This document shows positions 1-5,389 of a stretch of DNA of 10,380 nucleotides, one piece after another. This DNA comes from Rickettsiales bacterium (GTDB lineage Bacteria; Pseudomonadota; Alphaproteobacteria; Rickettsiales; JALZUV01), in NCBI GenBank assembly GCA_023301245.1, contig JALZUV010000072.1, forward strand, positions 1 to 10,380, given 5' to 3'. How positions within the stretch are numbered: the first letter of the stretch is position 1; the number at the start of each line of letters is the position of its first letter. The notes below the pieces were generated by a model. It had not been told where the DNA came from, searched no databases, and saw only the letters and a program-made list of their open reading frames with translations. A program made the translations under genes and the position numbers.

Positions 1-1362
1 CCCGGTTCGGCCTTTAAACCCTTCGTTTATTTGGCAGGGATTGAATCGGGCATGACGCCTGCTACTAAATTGTTAGATGGCCCTATCTCTATTCCTCAAG
101 GCCCTGATAAACCCGCTTGGACACCTAAAAACTACAGTGGTGACTTCCTCGGAAATGTAACCATGCGTATGGGGTTAGAGCGTTCGCGTAATGCAATGAC
201 GGTCTATTTGGCGAGTCTTTTGGGCATTGAGCGTATTCAAGAGATTGGCAAGCGTTTCGGCATTTATGACGAGCTGCCGCCGCATTATGCCACGGTATTA
301 GGCTCGCAAGAAACGACCTTATTAAAGTTGGTCAACGCCTATGCTATGTTGGTTAATGGCGGTAAAAAAGTGAAGCCTGAACTGATTGAGCGTATTGATA
401 ATCGCTACGGAAAAATCGTGTTCCGCCGCGATAATCGCGATTGTGAAAATTGCGTGTTCCGCGATGATATCCCGCCTGAAGTGCAGAAAGCGCCGCCTGA
501 ACTTAAAGATATCCGCGAAACGGTGGTCGATGCGGCTTCAGCCTTTCAGGTGACTCACATGCTGCAAGGCGTGGTCGAGCGCGGTACGGCCAAACGCGCA
601 AAAAGTCTTGGCATTCCACTGGGAGGTAAAACAGGTACTACTAACGAAAGCCGCGATGCTTGGTTTGTAGGTTTCTCGCCTGACCTTGTGGTAGGGCTAT
701 ATATTGGCTTCGATAAGCCGCGCCCGCTAGGGCCAAAAGAAACAGGTAGCAGCGTAGCACTCCCCGGTTTTGTCGATTTTATGGACGTGGCGCTTAATAA
801 AAGCGAGGCTCGCCCCTTTACCATGCCCGAAGGCATTCGCCTGTATAAAATTGACCGTTGGACAGGCCGCCCACCTTATGCAGGTAGCCCATCGAAAAAC
901 GTGATTTACGAAGCCTTTAAATATTACGAAAACCCTAATAACGCGAATGCTTATGGCAACGTCTCGCCCGCTATAGATAACGATACTTATAGCCCCACCG
1001 CCGCAGCAACTACCGCACCCGCAATTGTGCCGAAGGATAATCGTAAGTGGGATTATAATACGCAAAATCGTCGCAAGGCAAATTCGAGCAATAATCCTAA
1101 CCGTGGCTGGGTAATACCGGGGCAAGATAATCCTGCGCCCGTACAGCAGCCCGCACCTGATTATGTTGAGCGTGCCCAGCAATTACAGCGTCAACGCGCT
1201 GCGCGTGGTGGTTACGATAATGGCGTGGTCGGCAATGGCCGCTACCAGCGCCCACCTGTGGTCGCGCGCGAAGTGCCGCCGCGTGATAGTTCTTATGGTC
1301 GCCCGCCACGCGTACCAGCTCCAGCGCCAGCCCCAACTTACGGAACAGGAGGGCTTTACTAA
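1..1362 (+). CDS. mrcA: Penicillin-binding protein 1A, C-terminal transpeptidase part (5' truncated by window)
   Basis: This is the D,D-transpeptidase half of a bifunctional class A penicillin-binding protein, which cross-links peptidoglycan in the periplasm. Reading frame 1 is open from base 1, so the start and the glycosyltransferase (GT51) domain lie outside the window. All three active-site motifs are visible: SAFK (Ser3 nucleophile, Lys6, counted from base 1), SRN (62-64) and KTGTT (210-214). A DCENC CxxC pair (Cys148, Cys151) sits between them, as I recall for alphaproteobacterial PBP1A. From about residue 320 the protein becomes a low-complexity tail rich in Pro, Gln, Asn, Tyr and Arg, probably disordered. 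The TAA stop overlaps the ATG of prfB (TAATG at 1360-1364), so the two are likely cotranscribed and translationally coupled. The catalytic motifs make the identification firm; the symbol follows usual naming (also ponA). Confidence 0.95.
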   Translation, partial: PGSAFKPFVYLAGIESGMTPATKLLDGPISIPQGPDKPAWTPKNYSGDFLGNVTMRMGLERSRNAMTVYLASLLGIERIQEIGKRFGIYDELPPHYATVLGSQETTLLKLVNAYAMLVNGGKKVKPELIERIDNRYGKIVFRRDNRDCENCVFRDDIPPEVQKAPPELKDIRETVVDAASAFQVTHMLQGVVERGTAKRAKSLGIPLGGKTGTTNESRDAWFVGFSPDLVVGLYIGFDKPRPLGPKETGSSVALPGFVDFMDVALNKSEARPFTMPEGIRLYKIDRWTGRPPYAGSPSKNVIYEAFKYYENPNNANAYGNVSPAIDNDTYSPTAAATTAPAIVPKDNRKWDYNTQNRRKANSSNNPNRGWVIPGQDNPAPVQQPAPDYVERAQQLQRQRAARGGYDNGVVGNGRYQRPPVVAREVPPRDSSYGRPPRVPAPAPAPTYGTGGLY

Positions 1363-2481
1363 TGAAAGCCGAAACGAGTAACCTTATTGACGATATCAAG
1401 CAGTCGCAAGCGCTGCTAAGGAGGTATCTTTGACTGGGATAAGGCAAATGCACGGCTGGTGGAATTAAACACGAAAGCCGAAGACCCTGAATTATGGAAC
1501 GACCAAACCCGCGCGCAAAAACTGCTGCAGGAACGTACCCATCTCGATAATATGATAAAAGGCACGCTGGCGCTCGAGCAAGAGCTTGAAGACCATATGA
1601 CCATGATTGAAATGGGCGAGGCCGAGGGCGATGCTGAAACAGTCACCGAATCGGAAGCGGCTTTGGCGAAACTTTCCAGTAAAATAAAACGTATGGAAGT
1701 TGAAAGCTTGCTTTCAGGCGAAGCCGATAGCAATGACTGCTATATTGAAATTCACCCTGGTGCAGGCGGTACGGAAAGCCAAGATTGGGCGGCCATGTTG
1801 GAGCGCATGTATATTCGCTGGGCAGAACAAAAAGGCTATAAAACCGAAATTGTCGAAGAATCGGCAGGCGATGAAGCGGGCATAAAATCGGCTACCATTT
1901 TGGTGCAAGGGCATAATGCGTTTGGCTGGGCAAAAACGGAATCAGGTGTGCATCGGCTAGTGCGAATATCGCCGTTTGATAGTGCGTCGCGCCGCCATAC
2001 GAGTTTCGCCAGCGCATGGATTTATCCTGTGATTGATGACTCTATCGACATTGAAATTGAGGAAAAAGATTTACGTATCGATACTTACCGTGCGTCGGGC
2101 GCAGGTGGGCAGCATATTAATAAAACCGATAGCGCCGTGCGTATTACCCATGAGCCGACCAATATTGTGGTGCAGTGCCAAAACTCGCGCTCGCAGCACC
2201 AAAATAAAGCCAATGCGATGAAAATGCTTAAAGCGCGCTTATACGAAGAAGAGCTCCGCAAACGCGAAGAAGAAGCCCAAGCGGTTAATGATAATAAAAG
2301 CGACATTGGCTGGGGAAATCAGATTAGGTCGTACGTGTTACACCCATATCAGATGGTAAAAGACCTACGTACTAATGTGGAAACAGGCAACACTAGCGCT
2401 GTTCTTGATGGCGATTTGGACGAGTTTATGTCCGCCGCACTTGCTCAACGTATCGGAACTGGCGCACAGTCTGCTAAGTAA
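1362..2481 (+). CDS. prfB: Peptide chain release factor 2, programmed +1 frameshift (join 1362-1430, 1432-2481)
   Basis: RF2 recognises UGA and UAA stop codons in the ribosomal A site and triggers release of the finished protein. The start is ATG 1362, nine bases after AGGAGG (1347-1352). Frame 0 encodes 23 residues ending LLRRYL and meets TGA at 1431-1433. Skipping base T1431 continues as LDWDKANARL through to TAA 2479-2481, giving 372 residues, close to the 365 of E. coli RF2. In full-length numbering the anticodon-like tripeptide SPF is at 203-205 and the catalytic GGQ at 248-250. The residue two before the GAGGQ run is Ala (RASGAGGQ), not the Thr of E. coli K-12. The N-terminal part is charged and helical as expected for domain 1. 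Expression should be autoregulated: low RF2 lets ribosomes pause at TGA and shift. This is not a pseudogene; the site is canonical. Confidence 0.97.
1417..1434 (+). promoter_or_regulatory. prfB programmed +1 ribosomal frameshift site
   Basis: The site contains an internal Shine-Dalgarno TAAGGAGGT (1417-1425), the slippery codon CTT (1428-1430), the frame-0 stop TGA (1431-1433) and a following C (1434), which makes a weak stop context. Layout and spacing match the E. coli prfB site (AGGGGGU AUC UUU GAC), where the internal SD pairs with 16S rRNA and the P-site tRNA-Leu slips from CUU to UUU. Here the SD can pair with the 16S 3' tail over all nine bases, which is stronger than in E. coli. Confidence 0.96.
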
Positions 2482-2510
2482 TAATTAACTATTTTATCAT
2501 AATATCAAAT

Positions 2511-2525
2511 TTCGGCTAGCCCGAA
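2511..2525 (+). other. Small inverted repeat between prfB and the PAS gene
   Basis: TTCGG (2511-2515) and CCGAA (2521-2525) can form a 5-bp stem around CTAGC. It lies 29 bases after the prfB stop and 28 bases before the next start. No T-run follows on the plus strand, so it is at best a weak terminator or mRNA processing hairpin, and could be chance. The upstream stretch 2482-2510 is very AT-rich and could hold a promoter for the next gene, but I see no clear -35/-10 pair. Confidence 0.25.
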
Positions 2526-2553
2526 GGAAAATACACAGTTAAGAGAGCGGCCT

Positions 2554-2991
2554 ATGGCCTCCTATGAACAGCGACATACCTTCCGACTGCTTACCTATTG
2601 GAATAGCATTAAGGAAGATGATAAATTTCCCGACCTATCCGAGGTAAACCTTGGCGAGATGGCCGATTTATGGGATTATTGCTTCGTGTTGGATGTGACC
2701 AACCCCGATGACCCTGAGTTCACGCATTTTGGGTCGGAGCTTATTAGTATCTTCAGCGGCGATTACACCGCGAAAACGCTAAGCGATGCGGCAATACATC
2801 CCGTATTGGCCGATGTTTCTAGCTTTATTAATGAAGTGTGGTTGATGGAATCACCCGTATCGCATTGTGGTGAAGTGAAGAAGGATGGTGAGAAGATACT
2901 TTATCGTAGCCTACTTGCGCCTCTATCCGAAAATGAGGATGAGACGATTCATTACCTCATTGGTACCAGCAACTTTAGGTTCGCAAATTAA
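2554..2991 (+). CDS. PAS_5-like domain protein
   Basis: A 145-residue soluble protein with no signal peptide or membrane segment. Its layout resembles the alphaproteobacterial PAS_5 family (PF07310 by recall): an N-terminal LLTYWNSIK helix with a trailing Pro (residues 12-26), a segment like DLWDYCFVLDV (38-48), FTHFGSELISIFSG (56-69) where the family has a glycine-rich turn leading to the tolerated ligand-pocket helix, and a C-terminal strand pair YRSLLAPLS (117-125) and HYLIGTSNF (133-141). PAS folds usually sense small ligands or mediate protein contacts, but no output domain is attached, so the signal and partner are unknown. The ribosome binding site is weak (AAGAGAG, 2541-2547). The stop TAA (2989-2991) lies one base before the next ATG, suggesting coupled translation with the acetyltransferase. 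Family assignment rests on pattern memory and is moderate. Confidence 0.75.
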   Translation: MASYEQRHTFRLLTYWNSIKEDDKFPDLSEVNLGEMADLWDYCFVLDVTNPDDPEFTHFGSELISIFSGDYTAKTLSDAAIHPVLADVSSFINEVWLMESPVSHCGEVKKDGEKILYRSLLAPLSENEDETIHYLIGTSNFRFAN

Positions 2992-2992
2992 T

Positions 2993-3487
2993 ATGCTAAT
3001 TAACCTTACATGGTGGTTACGCGGGCATAAGAATATTGTAAGCCGCAATCTTTATCGTATTTTGCAATTTTTTAGCGGTGCTTATGTAAGCAGCTTTACG
3101 CATTATGGGAATCAGCCGTGTTTTCCGCATGGTTTTCACGGAATTTTTATAAGTGGCGAAGCGAAGATTGGTAAAGATTGCGTTATTTTTCAAAATGTTA
3201 CGATAGGTAGTAATTATCTGGCCGACAGTAAGCAAGGCGCGCCCACCATTGGCGATAATTGCTATATTGGCGCGGGAGTGGCCATTATTGGCGATGTTAC
3301 CATTGGCAATAATGTGCGTATTGGCGCAAATAGCACCGTCTATAAAGATGTGCCCGATAATTGCGCGGTGGTGAGTGCTGAGCAACGCAATATCGAAAAA
3401 ACCGAAACTCCTGATAATCGCTATCGCACTATGCGTGGCGGAAAATGGCACTATTGGCGAGATGGCCAATATCATCAAGAAAAGTAA
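2993..3487 (+). CDS. Left-handed beta-helix (hexapeptide repeat) acetyltransferase, CysE/serine acetyltransferase-like
   Basis: A 164-residue protein made mostly of hexapeptide repeats from about residue 50 to 127: IFISGEAKIG, CVIFQNVTIG, PTIGDNCYIGAG, GDVTIGNNVRIGAN. Such trimeric enzymes transfer acetyl from acetyl-CoA to hydroxyl or amino groups. The pattern is closest to serine-acetyltransferase-like proteins, but the N-terminal helical domain of CysE (about 270 residues in total) is absent. Aligned by eye, His46 (PHGFHG) may stand for E. coli CysE His158, while the position of His193 (RHPKI) is Ala83 in GAPTIG. The substrate is therefore uncertain: serine, a sugar or a surface polysaccharide are all possible. 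The frame is open upstream to an ATG at 2885, but that would overlap the PAS gene by 107 bases with unrelated sequence, so ATG 2993 is preferred. The C-terminus is basic and aromatic (KWHYWRDGQY). Confidence 0.85.
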   Translation: MLINLTWWLRGHKNIVSRNLYRILQFFSGAYVSSFTHYGNQPCFPHGFHGIFISGEAKIGKDCVIFQNVTIGSNYLADSKQGAPTIGDNCYIGAGVAIIGDVTIGNNVRIGANSTVYKDVPDNCAVVSAEQRNIEKTETPDNRYRTMRGGKWHYWRDGQYHQEK

Positions 3488-3538
3488 TAAGCATTATTTG
3501 CTTGAGTGTAAGCCGCGCGCTCACTAAGAGTTTCAGCT

Positions 3539-4663
3539 ATGAATTCATTGGGAATAAATAAACCTGTCGAAAAGACTCGTGTCGTCGTTGCTATGTCTGG
3601 CGGGGTTGATAGCTCGGTCGTGGCGGCGATGTTAAAGCATGAGGGCTATGAAGTTATTGGCATTACGCTGCAACTTTACGATTATAACCAAGCGCCAAGC
3701 GCCAGCGCAAAGCCCAGTAAAACCTGCTGTGCAGGCCAAGATATAAACGATGCCCGCCGCGTGGCCGAGGCTATTGATATTCCGCATTATGTTTTAAATT
3801 ATGAAGATAAATTTAAAGAAGCAGTCATGGAGGATTTTGTTGATTCTTACTTGGCAGGTGAAACGCCCATTCCTTGTGTGCGCTGTAACCAATCGGTGAA
3901 ATTTAAAGACCTACTGCAAACAGCGCGCGAATTGGGCGCTGATGTGATGGCGACGGGCCATTATGTGCAGCAGGAACATTCCGCCAGCGGCAAGTCGTAC
4001 ATGTTGCGCGGCGCCGATGATAAGAAAGACCAAAGCTATTTCCTTTTCGCGACCACGCAAGAGCAACTAGAGTTTTTACGTTTTCCTCTCGGCGGCAAAA
4101 CCAAAACCGAAACGCGGGCACTGGCAGAAGAGTTTGGCCTACAAGTTTCCGACAAACCCGATAGCCAAGATATTTGCTTCGTGCCCACTGGCGGCTACGC
4201 TGCGGTGGTAGAAAAACTGCGCCCCAACGCAGCAGGCAAGGGCGCGATTATCCATATCGAAACTGGCGAGATTATGGGCGAGCATAAAGGCATTATCAAT
4301 TATACCGTCGGTCAGCGCCGTGGCTTAAATATTGGTGGTACAGAAGAGCCGCTTTACGTTATTAAATTAAATGCCGAAGATAAAACTGTTTTAGTGGGGC
4401 CAAGAGAGGCGCTGCTAACGCAAGATATCGCCTTAAAAGAAGTGAATTGGCTAGGCGAAAGCTTGCCAAGCGAGGGCAAAGAGCTGCTCGTTAAACTACG
4501 TTCAGTAGGCAAAGCCATACCCGCGCACTTAGAACTAATTGACAGCAACGGCAGCGCAAAAATTACGCTAACCCCTCCGCAAATGGGAACCGCCGCAGGC
4601 CAAGCTTGTGTGTTCTACGAAGGCAATCGCGTGCTCGGCGGCGGCTGGATAGAAGCCAGTTAA
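3539..4663 (+). CDS. mnmA: tRNA-specific 2-thiouridylase MnmA
   Basis: This enzyme installs sulfur at C2 of the wobble uridine (U34) of tRNA-Lys, -Glu and -Gln, using ATP to adenylate the base and persulfide sulfur from the IscS relay; it is cytoplasmic. The 374 residues fit the family. The N-terminal PP-loop SGGVDSS is at 20-26. The catalytic cysteine pair is Cys116 in PCVRCNQ (112-118) and Cys213 in DSQDICF (208-214). ATGHY (138-142), SYFLF (166-170) and the GQRRGL motif in the central domain are also present, followed by a C-terminal beta-barrel-like domain. CCAGQDINDARRVAE near residue 63 is typical of alphaproteobacterial members. The start is ATG 3539, with only a short purine stretch AAGAG (3526-3530) upstream. 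A 51-base gap separates it from the acetyltransferase; no terminator is evident there, so readthrough is possible. Confidence 0.97.
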   Translation: MNSLGINKPVEKTRVVVAMSGGVDSSVVAAMLKHEGYEVIGITLQLYDYNQAPSASAKPSKTCCAGQDINDARRVAEAIDIPHYVLNYEDKFKEAVMEDFVDSYLAGETPIPCVRCNQSVKFKDLLQTARELGADVMATGHYVQQEHSASGKSYMLRGADDKKDQSYFLFATTQEQLEFLRFPLGGKTKTETRALAEEFGLQVSDKPDSQDICFVPTGGYAAVVEKLRPNAAGKGAIIHIETGEIMGEHKGIINYTVGQRRGLNIGGTEEPLYVIKLNAEDKTVLVGPREALLTQDIALKEVNWLGESLPSEGKELLVKLRSVGKAIPAHLELIDSNGSAKITLTPPQMGTAAGQACVFYEGNRVLGGGWIEAS

Positions 4664-4716
4664 GGCTGCTGATATAGGCTAGAAATTTAGTCGTTTAGCG
4701 TAGTGGAAATCCATAT

Positions 4717-4800
4717 TGTCATCCTGAATTTATTTCAGGATATATTGTGCAGCATCACTCTTCGCGACTAAATGGATGCTGAAACAAGTTCAGCATGACA
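4717..4800. repeat. 84-bp double-hairpin palindromic repeat element (REP-like)
   Basis: The element starts with TGTC and ends with GACA. Each half is itself a perfect 8-bp hairpin with a 5-base loop: ATCCTGAA/TTCAGGAT (4721-4741) and ATGCTGAA/TTCAGCAT (4776-4796). The two halves are inverted copies of each other, 22 of 28 bases matching by hand alignment. Where they differ within the stem (C-G in one, G-C in the other) both sides change together, so pairing is kept. An extra 7-bp inverted pair CAGCATC/GATGCTG (4750-4756, 4775-4781) lies within. It sits between the convergent ends of mnmA and the membrane-protein gene. From memory, similar TGTCATCCTGAA.. palindromes are scattered between genes in many alphaproteobacteria. 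It could also act in transcription termination, though neither hairpin has a good T-run. Confidence 0.75.
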
Positions 4801-4875
4801 CTCTTTATTGCTTGTCAGAAAAGGTTGATAATCGCGCGATATAATAAATTTATCTTCCTCCCAAAAACTCTGCAA

Positions 4876-5373
4876 TTATTCTACAGGTTGGCCGACGCCC
4901 CATTCTTCATGTAAGCGGTTTAGTTTTTTACGGTGGCCGTTTAACTTGGTAGTGTTTGTTACGCGTATAAAATATTCCGTGAATATGGGGCAGAACCACA
5001 AGGCCGCATAGCCCATTCCTGCTGCTCCATAAACAATTAGCCACGTGTAGGAATCTGCCATCTGCGCTTGGATGGCTTTCATACTGTTATTATGAATCAT
5101 CACAATATCGATTAAGAAGGGATAAATACCTGCTAAATTGAAGCAGCCTATCGTTTTAAACCACATGCCTTCATCCGAATCATCGGTAAATTTAATGACC
5201 ATGGTGGGTAGTAAGCCTAATAATAGAAACATCATCGTGCTGCGCAAAAATGCAAAGCCAGCAATAATAATAATAAACCACAGTAACTTGCTTTTGAAGC
5301 TGCCTTTTTTCTTCTTTCTAGGAGTCGCTTCGGCTGGTTTTACTTCGCTATCTACTTCATTTTCATCGGTCAT
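4876..5373 (-). CDS. Multi-pass membrane protein of unknown function, paired with the pseudokinase gene
   Basis: I do not recognise this 165-residue protein. The first 20 residues are acidic and polar, followed by a strongly basic stretch RKKKKG (19-24), pointing to a cytoplasmic N-terminus. Hydrophobic segments run at about 30-61 (one long or two short spans, broken by Arg44), 74-93 and 110-132. The C-terminal 30 residues are hydrophilic and charged, ending HEEWGVGQPVE. No catalytic motif is visible. The gene starts 13 bases after the stop of the pseudokinase, and its Shine-Dalgarno AAAGGA (plus-strand 5383-5388) touches that stop codon, so the two should be cotranscribed and coupled. Since the upstream protein ends in a membrane anchor, the two may form an inner-membrane complex; this is inference from gene order only. 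It converges with mnmA across the palindromic repeat. Confidence 0.85.
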   Translation of the reverse strand: MTDENEVDSEVKPAEATPRKKKKGSFKSKLLWFIIIIAGFAFLRSTMMFLLLGLLPTMVIKFTDDSDEGMWFKTIGCFNLAGIYPFLIDIVMIHNNSMKAIQAQMADSYTWLIVYGAAGMGYAALWFCPIFTEYFIRVTNTTKLNGHRKKLNRLHEEWGVGQPVE

Positions 5374-5382
5374 TTTCTATTA

Positions 5383-5389
5383 TCCTTTA
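5383..5389 (-). promoter_or_regulatory. Shine-Dalgarno overlapping the pseudokinase stop
   Basis: On the minus strand the pseudokinase stop TAA (5389-5387) runs straight into AAAGGA (5388-5383), nine bases before the ATG of the membrane-protein gene (5373). A ribosome ending the first gene is already positioned on the second gene's binding site, a layout that implies translational coupling and balanced production. Confidence 0.7.

Noticed and set aside
727..1182. Minus-strand open frame of 151 codons inside mrcA
   Set aside because: Its translation is a repetitive Ile/Arg/Cys-rich antisense of the Pro/Asn-rich PBP1A tail, with no known family; mrcA motifs are decisive.
1431..1433. In-frame TGA in prfB as a nonsense mutation or pseudogene
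   Set aside because: The TGA sits in the canonical RF2 recoding context with the SD, CTT slippery codon and following C, and the +1 frame continues with correct RF2 sequence.
2885..2992. Longer start (ATG 2885) for the acetyltransferase
   Set aside because: The extra 36 residues overlap the PAS gene in another frame, are Arg-rich without family similarity, and the ATG at 2993 fits the usual close spacing.
3017..3478. Minus-strand open frame of 153 codons opposite the acetyltransferase
   Set aside because: It is an Ile/Ala/Asn-rich mirror of the hexapeptide repeats, a common artefact of periodic codons.
3501..3528. Imperfect stem CTTgAGTG/CACTAAG before mnmA as a terminator
   Set aside because: The stem is short and bulged with an 11-base loop and no T-run follows.
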